Positions 33,120-44,755 of a stretch of DNA of 64,000 nt are shown here, piece after piece. Position 1 is the stretch's first letter; each line of letters begins with the position of its first letter. Both the position numbers and the translations under genes were made by a program. Origin of the DNA: Coleophoma eucalyptorum (Eukaryota; Ascomycota; Leotiomycetes; Helotiales; Dermateaceae); NCBI GenBank assembly GCA_026120035.1, contig JALRME010000038.1, positions 279,182-343,181 of the forward strand, in the 5' to 3' direction. The notes under the pieces were generated by a model. The model did no database searches and was not told where the DNA came from. It saw only the letters and a program-made list of their open reading frames with translations.

Positions 33120-33540
33120 TCAACCTTTGAATTTCGAGAGGGAATTCTGCAGATATCAATCAGTACCATATATGGCTTTATGAGACCGGTATTTGCAAAC
33201 CTCTGTGACTTTCCTCACACTTTTAGCACTGATGCCTTTCTCGCCATGTTGCTTTGCATCAAGAACTGCCTCCTTCATCAAGCTACCCACTTGTTAGCTA
33301 TGAACAAGTCAAGGTTGCCATGCTAATGACTGCACAAAGGTATCGCCAGTCGTCGCGTACTTTTGCAGGAATAAAGTATAGTCAAGAAATAGCTACTGCT
33401 GTTAGCTAGTATCCAGGTTGAAAACGCGTCGCGCCAGGGCTTACCAAAACATCAGCATTCTTGCTAACATTGCACTTCGTGTGGGCCTTCACGATCTTCT
33501 TGACCGTCGCCCTTGGGTACAGTTTCTGGCCGGCTGCCAT
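33120..33540 (-). CDS. CENP-W-like histone-fold protein, four small exons
   Basis: Exons 33540-33445, 33392-33361, 33282-33201 and 33146-33120 join to 78 residues. The order is YPRATVKKIVKAH (helix 1), NVSKNADVL, LFLDYTLFLQ (helix 2), LMKEAVLDAKQHGEKGIS, AKSVRKVTE and a closing NSLSKFKG. This matches, along its full length, the short fungal histone-fold proteins of the CENP-W type that pair with CENP-T at the inner kinetochore. Introns of 52, 78 and 54 bp have GT donors and TAG/CAG acceptors with GCTAAC-like branches in the first two. The second exon is just 32 nt, so plain ORF scanning sees only the first exon. An in-frame ATG at 33633 would add 31 residues with no histone-fold character; I prefer 33540. 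It is divergent from the aminopeptidase gene. Confidence 0.82.
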
Positions 33541-33813
33541 TGTCCGAGTGAGGGATTTCTGTGGTTCTTGTGATGGAGCTGCTGCTACAATCTCGGTGTT
33601 GACTTTGAAATTGCGACAATGTCGGAATTCCAAGTCGGCGTAGCGAACGTATGACTTCCTCGCGGTCCTCTCAGCCTTGCCATCAAACCAATCAGAATTT
33701 GACAGGGGTCCCCCACCAAGAGCTTCGGAGTTCGCAACACACCCCGCTACGTTTACTTTAAGCAGCCGTGTCTTCGTACCTGCTTCTTTGGACTAATATA
33801 AATTGATTTACTC
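33541..33813. promoter_or_regulatory. divergent promoter with CCAAT box
   Basis: This 273-bp gap separates the CENP-W-like gene (-) from the aminopeptidase gene (+). A CCAAT box (ACCAATCAG context) lies at 33688-33692, a typical HAP-complex site, and could serve both genes. Confidence 0.45.
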
Positions 33814-36800
33814 ATGCTTGAGAGAAAAATCAAACTTATTAAACTCCTCAGATTTTCACCTTTCTCTTCTTCTCCTTCATTTCCTTCTCTCTCTGCTCGT
33901 TCTGGTTTCCTGTTCAACTATTGTACACCTAGGTTCTATAGCAACGCTTCTCGGCAACCTCATTCTCGAAGTTTGTGGTCAACATCAAAACTGAGAGCTC
34001 TGGCATCTACGAGACTTGAGAAGCTTCCCAACAAGATCTTAGGACCAAGAAGCTGCGCCAAGATGGTATCTACAACCATGCTCGACAGAGACACGCTTCC
34101 AGAGACCGTGAAGCCAGTCAATTACAACATCTCTCTATACGACCTGGAGTTCAAGACATTCACCTACCAAGGAACCGTGTCAATTCTTACCAGAGTTTCT
34201 GATACTACTAAAGAGATCACACTGAACTCTAACCAGCTCAATATCAGCGGCGCAGAAGTCCTAACAGAGCAGGGCAAGACACAGTCCTCGATTAAGACCA
34301 CCAATGTCACCTACGAGGAAAAGCGGCAGCGTGCCACTTTGGTTTTCGACCATGATATCCCTGCCTCTGACAACGTGACCATTGTCGTGAAGTTTCAAGG
34401 AATCCTGAACGATAATATGGCAGGCTTTTATCGGTCAAAGTACAAGCCGCCTGTGACGCCCGCTACGTCTGTCCCGAAAGATGGCGAGTTCCATTGCATG
34501 TTTAGTACTCAGTTTGAGGCATGCGATGCTCGTAGAGCATTCCCATGCTTTGACGAGCCAAACTTGAAGGCTACTTTCGATGTCACTCTCGAATTCCCTG
34601 ACGATCAAGTGGCTCTAAGCAATATGCCTGTCAAGGAGACTAGAAAAGGAAAAGATGGATTGCAAATCGTAACTTTCGACCGTACTCCCATCATGAGCAC
34701 ATATCTCTTAGCTTGGGCTATTGGAGACTTCGAATACATTGAGGATTTTACTAAACGGACTTACAATGGCAAGCCATTGCCGTGTCGAGTATACACCACC
34801 AGAGGCCTGAAGGAGCAAGGCCAGTACGCTTTGGAGCATGCACCCCAAATCATCGATTACTTTTCGGAAATCTTTGGCATTGACTACCCGCTCCCTAAAG
34901 CAGACTTGTTGGCAGTCCACGAATTCGTACGTTGTTATTTGATTCGCTTCCCTGCTCCATTGTTCTTGCCTTATTGCTTGTACCTGACATTCTTGATTTA
35001 GAGCGCAATATGTACTCCCTCCCCTGCAGTAATTGAGCCATACTGACCAAAGTCTGCTAGTCACACGGTGCTATGGAGAATTGGGGTAAATGAATCATAA
35101 TACTTATGTGCATTGAAGGTAGCTAACGACCCCTTCCAGGTCTGGTAACCTATAGAACAACAGCAGTTCTCTATGACGAAAAGACCTCTGATGCCAAGTT
35201 CAGAAACAGAGTCGCATACGTAGTAGCTCATGAATTGGCCCATCAATGGTTTGGTAACCTAGTTACGATGGATTGGTGGAGCGAGCTTTGGCTCAACGAA
35301 GGGTTTGCTACCTGGGTAGGCATACTTGAAACTAGACTCCTATCACAGACTGACGCAGGATCAGGTTGGGTGGCTGGCCACTGATAAGATTCATCCAGAC
35401 TGGGACGTTTGGTCTCAATTTGTTTCAGAGGGAATGCAGAGTGCATTTTCACTTGATGCTCTCCGAAGCTCCCATCCGATTGAAGTACCAGTGAGAGATG
35501 CTCTTGACGTCGACCAAATTTTTGATGCGATCAGTTACCTCAAGGGTAGCTCGACCATCCGAATGCTGGCTACACACCTGGGCACTGACACTTTCATGAA
35601 AGGTGTGGGACTGTACCTGAAGGCTCACGCTTATGGAAATGCTACGACAAGCGATCTCTGGTCTGCGTTGGGCAAAGCTTCAGGTCAAGACATCCCTGCT
35701 CTAATTGATCCCTGGATTCGGAAGATTGGATTTCCTGTCCTTACCATTGCTGAAGAGCCAGGACAGATTAGTATCAAACAATCACGATACCTCTCTACTG
35801 GTGATCTCAAGACCGAGGATGACGAGACTGTTTGGTGGATGCCGCTTGTTCTCGAGGGTAAAACCGGTACCAAGGACATAACATCTATCGCCCTCGCGAC
35901 CAAAGAAGACACTATCAGAGATATTGATGATGACTTCTATAAGGTCAATAAAAATACAACTGGATTCTACCGGGTCAACTACCCTCCTCCTAGACTTGCA
36001 AAATTGGGTACTCAAACCGATCGTCTTACCGTATCCGACAAAATAGGGTTGATCGGTGATGCTGGTGCTCTTGCATTTTCCGGTGTAGCTTCTACCTCTG
36101 GCCTATTGTCTTTCGTGAAAGGCTTCAAATTGGAAACCAACTTCTTGGTGTGGTCTCAAATTTTGAGCTCCCTTGGCCTAGTGAAGTCTGTCTTCTCTTC
36201 TGAGGAAGAAATTGCAGAGGGACTCAAACGATTTGTGCTGGACTTAATCAGCCCAGCTGTCAAGAAGATAGGTTGGGAAGAAGGTCCAGATGAGGACTAT
36301 CTCACGGGTTTGCTACGTGCCCAGCTAATCATGAGCGCGGGTTTCAATGGCCATCAAGAGTAGGTTAAAAGCTAGACAATACCGACCCCAAGCGCTAATA
36401 TTTCACAGGGTGATAAATGAAGCTAAGCGACGGTTCGATCTTTATATCACCGGGAAAGACAAATCTGCAATTCACCCAAGTCTGCGAAGTGCAGTTTTCC
36501 AGATTGCTGTCCGGCAAGGGGGAGAGTCTGAATATCAAGCACTAAAAGATGAGTGGAAAAGCACTACATCAGTGGATGGTAAAGAGATCACACTTCGCGC
36601 CATGGGTCGCCTCCAAACCCCCGAGCTTCTTGCAGACTATCTTGACTTTATGTTCACAGATGTGTCAATTCAAGACATCCATACTGGTGCCATGGTACTT
36701 TCTACTGGTATTAAGACACGACCAGGGCTTTGGAAGTATATCCAGGAGCACTTCAATGAGATCAAGGCACGAATTGGTGGGAACTCAACCGTCCTAGACC

Positions 36801-37000
36801 GCTTCTTGAGAGTTGGTTTAAACAAGTTTGCGGATCGGAAGGTAGAAAGGGAAATTGCGGACTTCTTCGTGGACAAAGATAACCGCGGGTACGATCGCAC
36901 ACTGAATAATCTGAGCGACACCATCAATGGGAGAGCAGGGTACAAGGAGAGAGATGCAAAGGTCATCCTGGAGTGGTTGAAAGTGAATGGCTATGCTTAG
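33814..37000 (+). CDS. M1-family aminopeptidase (Ape2/Aap1-like)
   Basis: Five exons (33814-34926, 35061-35085, 35140-35315, 35365-36359, 36409-37000) give 966 residues. The exopeptidase motif GAMEN is at 374-378 and the zinc site HELAH at 410-414 with the third ligand Glu433 (HExxH-x18-E). Exon 2 is only 25 nt and carries GAMEN. Downstream are the M1 C-terminal beta and helical domains (phrases [16 protein letters not shown] and [11 protein letters not shown]). It should cleave N-terminal residues from peptides. The first 83 residues are rich in Arg/Ser/Phe with no acidic cluster and look like a mitochondrial presequence; a second in-frame ATG at 34063 begins the conserved part. Use of both starts would give mitochondrial and cytosolic forms, as discussed for yeast Ape2-type enzymes. 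Confidence 0.95.
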
Positions 37001-38596
37001 TTGACCGCCATTGCCGGCGAAAGGCATGCAGATATTATCTTGCGATATACAGTACTTGATTCTAGGCCATCGACTGCAGGTATATTGACTTGCATAGACA
37101 AGGTATTCCATGTTGAACACCCATCCGCAAGCACTCTCTACACCGCATAGACACTCTACACTTTTGCGTCTGTAAGATTCTCTCATTGACGTCGGATTTG
37201 CGGAGCTTCTAGTACCCAGTTCTTATGCCATGTAATCCTGAAACTAACAGCTGGACTCGCATTCGCTTCCATGACCTATTGCTCTTGCAGTCTTCTATTG
37301 CAGAGGCATGCTTGACTTGATCAATGTTCGAGATCCTAATGCATCTAGTCATCCAGAGAAGTCAAACCCATGGCTGCATACGCAAACGTGTTTAGGAGCT
37401 GACAACGGAACAACTCCATTTTCCCCAATGCCTGGGTACGCGCTCCTATTGGTATCCAAAATCGCGTGAGATCCCCAAAAGAAAACATATACAGGACCAT
37501 CTGACAACTTCACATGCGCAGATCCCCGTGATCCCGCGGGTAGACCAAATCTCCCGTCCCCGTCCACCTTACGCTGTACCAACCTCTCTTCCCCTGTCCC
37601 ATGATTTTCCTTGGCATGCACATCCCTCTGCACCTAACTCCTCCCAGCGAAAACGACCTATAACTTGCACTAATCCATCCCCCTTCCACACCGAACAAAG
37701 GCATGCGTGAGATTCTTGATGATCCCGATGTCAGCCCACTCACCCTGTCTCTGTCACTTAACTCGCCGTAGGACCTCGGAGAAAAAACGCACACGCACGA
37801 GAGAGAGAGAGAGCGAGCGCGCGAGAGCGAGAGACGGGGATTGTGTATGGGCTTCTTCGGGCGCTTGGCTTACCTGCTTGATGCCTCCCCAAGATTATGC
37901 TGCTGCCACCCACCACTCGCACCACCTGCTTGCCCTTTTTTTTATAGGCGTCTCCCTCTTTTCTCGGTCGGGCAATGTATGGATGCATGCATGTTATTGT
38001 ATGCTGTACGTACCGCCGGCATGGCGTCCATCACGCTATCATGGATTGGGACGAACACACCCCTGCAGTCTGACCTGCCGTGCCATGAGGTTTTGCGGAA
38101 ACGTGGAGGGAAGGCGTGTCGCCGCTCACTAAGCGTCGGCTTTTCGCTTTCTGGCGTGGCCATATGGCACACGTCTGGGGGTGTTTTTTGGCTTTCTCTC
38201 TCTCTCTTTCTCCTTCTCTTTCTTTCTCCTGCGGGTGGGTATGTAGGTTAGGGACGGGGACACGGGGCTTAGGTGCGTTTTGCTTTTTTGTGGTTGGTTT
38301 GATATGTAGGTAGGCAGACGGGCATGCTGGGTATAGTATACTGGGAGGGCTTTTTTAACGGGCTTGGATTTTTCTTTGCTCGCATGTGTGTGGGTGCGTG
38401 CCTGCCTGCTATCTTTGGACGGCTGCAAATCGCTGTGCTTGAAATGCTACTGTCACATGCTTTTCTTCTTCTTGCAGGAAATTTGATTTAATTCTCTCGT
38501 CTTTCCCTTCCTGACATTATTATTAATAAACTGGGGTAGAAAAAACAACAACAAGTGGTATCCGATCTGATGGCGAGGTAGCGAAGTAGCTAGCCG

Positions 38597-38627
<31 letters not shown>

Positions 38628-38670
38628 GAAAACAAGGAAATGGTGGATTTGGTAGACCCCCAATCAGCTT
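37001..38670. other. low-complexity intergenic region
   Basis: About 1.7 kb between two 3' ends. It contains a GA-rich tract (37799-37835), a CT-rich tract (38190-38230) and an ATA microsatellite (38597-38628). Overlapping frames on both strands are products of this biased composition; no gene is supported. Confidence 0.6.
38597..38628. repeat. (ATA)10 microsatellite
   Basis: Perfect trinucleotide run about 45 bp downstream of the second P450 gene's stop codon, in its likely 3' UTR. Confidence 0.93.
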
Positions 38671-40728
38671 TTATTGTTTTAATTCGTCGACCTTTTCGCG
38701 CAGTCCCATCTGCGTCATGTCGACCTCAACGTCATCGGTCCTCCCTCCGTTGACCGACTTCCAGGCTTTCTCGATCATGGCCTTCTTTCCGAGACTTCGT
38801 ACTTTCAGATCGAAGTCGAAGCGCTCAGGTTTAGCGATGAGCAAGCTGGTATAGTTGTCCAGTGGCGGGGCGACCTCAATGCCGTTAGCGTCGCGGCTCT
38901 TGCCGATGTGGAAAGCCCAGGCCAAGCCACCCATGCCGAGGAAGAGTTCTTGCTCGACGATGTCAACTCCCTGACAGACACGGCGCCCGTGGCCGAACTG
39001 ATGATACCCCTTGAGCGCTGTGCCGGCCTTGAACGATGGCCAGCTTGGCAGCAGCCAGCGCTCGGGTCGGAAGTTTTCTGGGTCCGGGTAAATGGCTTGG
39101 TCACGAGTAATGCCCCTATCGCACCCAAAACGTTAGTCGGAGCCGAAAAAGCGATCATCAGAAATCCCAAAAAGCAATGTTTCGTCTAATCTATTTTGAA
39201 CACGAGGCCTCTGTACCTCACTTAAGGTTTGCAGAACTGTGATGGGCCTTCTCGGGTAAAGGACGATGGGATGAGGGGTCGTCGGGAGGCGGGAGATGTC
39301 GTGACTCGGAGATTAATAGGCTTAGTGCGGTGCGGAACGTGAACTTACCACTCTAGTGCATGGATGGTGGCGCCTTCTGGGATCAGATAACCATTATAGA
39401 TATCGTCTTTTTCCAAACTATGTGGGATTCCTGTCGAAGAAACACCAAAGTCAGTGCGCTTGCCCTTTTATGTGCCGTGTTGGAGGATGGAGGATGGAGG
39501 ATAGAGGATGGCGGTCGGCGGTCGACGGTCGGAGGATGGACTTACCCGTTGGTACTGGTGGTCTCCATCGCAGCACCTCTTTCACGACGGCTCGAAGAAC
39601 GGGCAATTGCTCCCGATCCTCCCACTTTGGACAACGTCCCCCCAACACGCTTTCAATCTCGTGTTGCAGCTTGGCTTGCCATTCAGGATAGTGGCACATG
39701 GCTAAGATGTAACTCATGAGGGGACTTGCTAAGGTCAACGCGCCCGCGATGGCTAACATGCCCACCTGGTGAGCTCCCTCCTGGTCGTGCCACCCGTTCT
39801 CCTTTTTATCTTTACCTTCCAAGAACATTTGCATGTAACTTGGTTGCGCATTACCTTTGGCGACCGCGACCTCGACACTGCGTCGCGCGCGATTGAAGAA
39901 ATCATTTTCCTTGTCACGTCTTCGCTTCTCGGTTTGCTTCCAAGGGCTGAGCCAGTGTGGAAGTTTGGTCAGCCATGATACGACGTTTGGCACGGCACCA
40001 CTGGGGCTGATGGCTGCTAAAAGTCCTTGTGTATCTTCCTTGAGATCTGTGAAATGCTCGGTCGAGCCCCAAGCTAAGCGAGAGATGGTTCTGCCGGTAA
40101 ATTCTTCCGTATAGTTCTGGTAATTCGATGGGTCTTTCGAGAGATTGTATAAAAGTCTTTTCAATTCGATTGCTGGGTAGGAGTGCTGTGCAGTAGCAGC
40201 TGATCGGCCCATTGCGTGGTGTGCAAATTTTCGTTGCCGTTTCCATGTTTCTAGACATATGTGTAAGCGAGGGCATGCGTGAGACTGAACACCAATCTTA
40301 CCATTACGTCCAAGTAAGGGAAGGTAAGCACCACTGGTTCTATTGTCGGGAAGGTTGGGAATCATTGGTCGGTCCGAGTATATTGATCCACGACTTGCCA
40401 GCAAATCGTTGGCGATCTGGTCAGATGAAATCCAAACATGCACGGTGCCAAATATTTCCATTTGATATATTGGGCCATATTCTTGAGACCACTCATAGAA
40501 CTTCAACCATGTAGCCTTAGAAGGCACATCATGAACACGGCCGATGAATGGTATACCTAAGTCATGTTAGAGATACCCAACAGGAAGAGTCACACAGGAT
40601 ATGCAACCTTTCGGTCCTGGTAGTCTGCTGATTCCAGGTGGTAGACCTTTCCTCTTACGGCTCTCTGTGTGGTATATGGCTATGCCGATGGCAACGAAGA
40701 AAAAGACAATGAACGTGATTACAGCCAT
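38671..40728 (-). CDS. cytochrome P450, OrdA-like E-class
   Basis: Five exons (40728-40608, 40556-40302, 40250-39546, 39430-39349, 39115-38671) encode 495 residues. A membrane anchor (MAVITFIVFFFVAIGIAIY) is followed by the LPPG and LPGPKG hinge. K-helix ExxR (KEVLRWRPP), PERW and the haem loop FGHGRRVCQG with its Cys are intact. The I-helix is odd: where AG-x-D/E-T-T is expected the protein reads AIAGALTLASP, without the acidic residue. Overall it resembles O-methylsterigmatocystin oxidoreductase-type fungal P450s. Substrate unknown. Intron 3 (115 bp) contains a GGAGGAT-type tandem repeat and intron 4 is 233 bp, both long for this window. All junctions keep phase. The gene has no obvious cluster partners: the neighbours are low-complexity DNA and a ubiquitin ligase. 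Confidence 0.9.
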
Positions 40729-42806
40729 TGCAGTGGCAAGTGGGGAGGAGGAGAAACGAGAAAGAAAGGGACTTCTGAATGGACAAAGTGACTCGAAAGG
40801 ACGAGGGGACCAAGGGATATATAGGATCTGGAAAACATGTCCGGCCGGACCAAAATGGGCGAGACCGACGGACTTCTACTCCTTGCCATGACCGGCATGG
40901 AATAATGGGTTGATTATTTTGGTGGAACTATGTTTCCCTTGAAACGACAAGAGCATGCCATGGCCATTGGGATGTATGTGGACCCTCTCAAGACGGCTTG
41001 ACTATGCCATCTAGTTGACGGCATTCCACTCATAACCTTGGCGTATCTGCACGAGCCAATGCCCATGCACCCTGCTATAAGGCCGGGATGTTCTTAACGG
41101 AGGTGTATACGGAGTATGGAGCTGTTTGTCTACCGCACCAGAAGGGCGGGTGAGGACTACTCGGATGTGTCCATGCACTTAGCGTCATAAAATGCCAGCA
41201 GTGCAAAGAAGCATAGAAGATCACTACTTGTTAACGTCAGTCTTTGCTAAGAGGATCTTCTGCATTCTCGCAAGCCTAATCCCTAAAATTTTCAAGATGG
41301 TGTCCAGCGGAGAGAGAGAATTCAAGATGAGATGATGTGCTTGATGGCCAGAAACTCCCAAGACTAGCTTGCCTGCAAAAGTCATCACTGCATAAAGTCT
41401 TGCATAATATAAGCCTGAAGAGGAAAAAGAGAATGGATGACCGTTCTGTCAGGATATTCTCTGCTTGGGTGCAGCTCCTGAACCTAATGCAGCCGAGGCT
41501 GAAGCAGATCTTGCTCGGAACTGGAGCAGGGAGATCACATTCGAGCTCAAAAGCACGACAATGATGTCGATCCCGTACCCAAAAGTAACTACGCGAGAGC
41601 TGGTAGGTGGATGGTAAAATGGACTAGAGCTGGACCATTGCCAGGCGGGAAGCGATGATAGCGTCCGAGCTGCTGCAAGCGCGTTGTCAGAACTCGGAAA
41701 TACGAGATGTTTCCCATTGGCTTTGACCATCACAGCCAGCTATGACTGAACATTTAAGGTCTGTTCGCTTGGGGAATCCGTGGAGAACACGCTTCACATA
41801 GATAGCACGCCCAGTGGACTGAAGATAGAAACTTCTGAAACAAGCCTTGTTCACTTTGCAAGCTTTGCTGGGGCGTCATGATATGGGATGCAAGTTGGCT
41901 CGTGGAACACAAGGTGCGACTGCAACGTTTTTTCGCCCGATCAAAAGTCAATTTGAGTGTCGATGTGTGAGACCTTAGTCGCAGTACCCCGACTGCAGCT
42001 ATCCCATCGTGGTCTTCGGACCAGTTTCGGATGAGCGGCGCTGGGGCAAGGACGGATGGTCAGCAGGGGAGACCATATCTCTCATGCGCATCTCAACGAC
42101 AAACTCGAAACTTATTCGACGGCTGCAAGACCAACTTCGCGCTCACTGAGTACCTTAGCCTACCTGTCATGGTTGGCGGTCATTGGCGCCTTCATCTGTA
42201 GCATCTCGCAACTTCGCAAGGCCTCACTGCTTCTGGACGCGGCACAGGCAATGTAACGCTCGATCCTGGGAGGCCATCTCTCTGCACGGCGTGGCAATGA
42301 TGGTCGACCTTCAATTTCGAGTATCGCTTTGTTGATCTCCGAGGACAAGACGTAGGGATTGCTGGCCGTCGTAACTGGACGTCGAGAGCGATAGACCATA
42401 TGATTTCCAGCTTGGGACGAGTCCCCGATGACACTTTTGGGTACATTAACCGACTTCTAGTGCGCTGGAGATATGGCTAAGCTGAGGGTGTCAGGGGAGG
42501 TGAAGGAGTAAGCATCAACAGAGCATAATAGCTGCACTCGTATGAAGATGTAGAGGTTGCAGGTTTTAGCTGGTGATAAGAGGGGGCCTTATCGGTTTTA
42601 TGATTGAATGAAGTGCGATTGATCGGGGGCCGTATTTCAGGCGACAATTTAAACACCACTAATGCTCGCATCATTTGCGGGTAAAGAGAAAGACGTGGAG
42701 CAGACGAGAACAGCGTTTTTCAGAGCATATTAGCCAGTTTAGCCAATCACATCCAAATCATTATATTGAATTATCATATTTGGGAAGCTATACGACAAGT
42801 ATGTAC
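40729..42806. other. intergenic region without a supported gene
   Basis: About 2.1 kb between the P450 promoter and the 3' end of the ubiquitin-ligase gene. A minus-strand stretch near 42480-42160 looks weakly protein-like (phrases NPYVLSSEINKAILEIEG and IERYIACAASRSSEAL) but has no start, partner exons or domain. Nothing else is supported. Confidence 0.45.
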
Positions 42807-44513
42807 CTACATACCTTCGTGTCTCTCTAACAGCCCAACTTCCCAATCTTGAAAAATCCGGCCACTTTCGGGCAACAACAACGCACTGCGACGGAGATTT
42901 GTTTGCAAATCAATTACAGCATCTATTGGTAGTGCGATATCCTCCACTCCTGGCTTCTCTATCATACTACTTGCTTCATCAAGAGAAATTACTTTCCAAA
43001 AGACCTTCATTGCGGCTCTCCCCTCATGGGATGTCTTCTCGTCGTGAAGGGGGTCTTCATCGCTTGTAGTTTGATTACTAGAATATCTTATCGAAGGAGA
43101 GAGAATCCAAAGAGACAGTGAGAATGGGGCAGTCGAGTGCGACGAAGAACTTAGCATGTTGCGAGTTGTGGTTGGACACGACGAGGCTGTTGATGGCGTT
43201 GCATGATCTGCAACTTCTCGTACGCTGCTCGATATGGGGGAAGTATTTGGCATCAAAATAATCCTTGAACAGCCTTGCGATGAGATGACAGCTGCTAGCA
43301 ACGTGGAGATAATGCTAGAGAAGAAGCGAGCCGTGCTGCAAGGCGTCTCAGCTTGCTGTACTGGTTCAGCCAATGCCCACTTCCAGATCTTATAGCCTTC
43401 AGCTTGTTCGTCGTTGTAACCGATGGCTTGATTGCATTGGGCACATTGCAGCTCGGCCTGTCTTGGCTACAACGAATCTTCTCGTTAGCAATGTGTGGTC
43501 CAAAAGCAAATAATGTATGGACCCCGAAATGAAGCTTCGGGTAAGTATTGACATAGGGGCTGCACTTCCTAAGCGGGTGCTCGCATGTTCCTCGTGCTAA
43601 TCCCATGGCCTTCCAAGATCTTGAGGAAGATACAGAGTGAAATGCCGAGGTTTTGAACCTCCAATAAGTCAGGTAACCCGTATCCTAACGAATAGGGTAT
43701 GCAAGAATCATTGTTGCCGAAGCAGAATGGTGACAGGGTTCGCTCTTGGGTATTTGTATCGGTGGCCAAACCACTGAAATGCAGAAGCAGGTGTGGCCAC
43801 CTTCTTGATACCCAGAATCTAAAGACAAAAGGAATTTGAAGACTTGCCTCGTGACCGTTCGTTGATCGATCGTGACATTGTGGGGATGTAATTCCACTGA
43901 TATATCTGGGTGTCAACAAAAAGCTTGTGATGTCAACAAAGCCCACCTGATCCTGTGCTACAAACTTTGTGCTAGCACCATAACCTCTGCTGTGCTCCAG
44001 ATTTGAACCACTGGTAGAGTCAGACTTATCTGCAGTATCAACTTGATCATGCTTATGATCAGCCGGTTTATGACAATGCCAAAAGTCCATCATCTCTGCC
44101 CAGTTCTCACTCGGCAGGTCTTTCCATTCCTTGATAGTGCCTTTACGAACAAAAACGGTGCCGCATTTTCGACAGGAAAACTCAGAGTTCTCGTTCAATA
44201 TTCTTGCAGACCAAGGCCCTTCATTGGTCGGTGTGTCTCCTGCCTGTGGTACACGCTGGGGACCAGCTAGAGGCAGTCTCCATGAAAACTCCTTGACACC
44301 GATCGGCGGCTGCTGAATGACTGCTGATGTGACCTGGCCCGGAAGATGCAAGACGGTAACCTTGCCATTCTGACGTAGAAGGAATTGTCTACCGTCCGCA
44401 GTCAAGCTGACATTGGCATCTTTTGGACACAATGGTTCAAATGCCACAATGACTGAGATTTGTCGGATGTTGACGAGAAGCTCGGCATATATCAAAGGCG
44501 ATCGGGGCGACAT
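42807..44513 (-). CDS. E2-binding ubiquitin ligase, UBE3D/HECT_2 type
   Basis: Two exons (44513-43848 and 43466-42807) give 441 residues. The N-terminal half has beta-rich sequence and a CxxC pair (SCRKCGTVFVRKG), then WAEMMDFWHCHKP, a hallmark of this family. The second half opens with LQCAQCNQAIGY and DEQAEGYKIWKWALA, continues with LWILSPSIRYSS and RAAMKVFWKVI, and closes with SGRIFQDWEVGLLERHEG, all typical of ubiquitin-conjugating-enzyme E2-binding proteins. Such proteins bind an E2 (UBE2C in animals) and promote ubiquitin transfer. The 381-bp intron is long; its acceptor (branch TTGCTAAC, TTGTAG) is clear, while the donor is inferred as GAG|GCAAGT, a GC donor in the right phase. The exon 1 frame stays open for 278 nt into this intron, which misleads ORF calling. 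The donor choice is the weak point. Confidence 0.8.
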
Positions 44514-44755
44514 TGATATTTGTAGGGACTATGGGATACCAAATGCGACTCTTCAGGAAGTGCATCTTGAAGGTTTGTTTGATACAGACATATCTCGTGC
44601 GGCAAAACAGAACTCGGAGACGCAATATTATTGTACCGAAGACCCTTGCTCTCCCCGCAATTTTATGCATAAGATCATCATGAGCTTTCTGTGTCTCGCT
44701 TTCCCAACATTCTACCAGAAGAACCAACGTACGACTTTCCGACAACAACTACAAA
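44514..44755. promoter_or_regulatory. divergent promoter of ligase and questin-oxidase-like genes
   Basis: A 242-bp gap between the ligase start (-) and the questin-oxidase-like start (+). It must serve both genes. I see no strong consensus element. Confidence 0.4.

Noticed and set aside
42160..42480. Minus-strand protein-like stretch between P450 and ligase genes
   Set aside because: No start, no partner exon and no recognisable domain, although the composition is plausible.
43569..43846. Continuation of the ligase exon 1 frame to 43569
   Set aside because: The sequence loses family similarity after GHE and a clear branch site and acceptor before the conserved LQCAQCNQ segment show that this part is intron.
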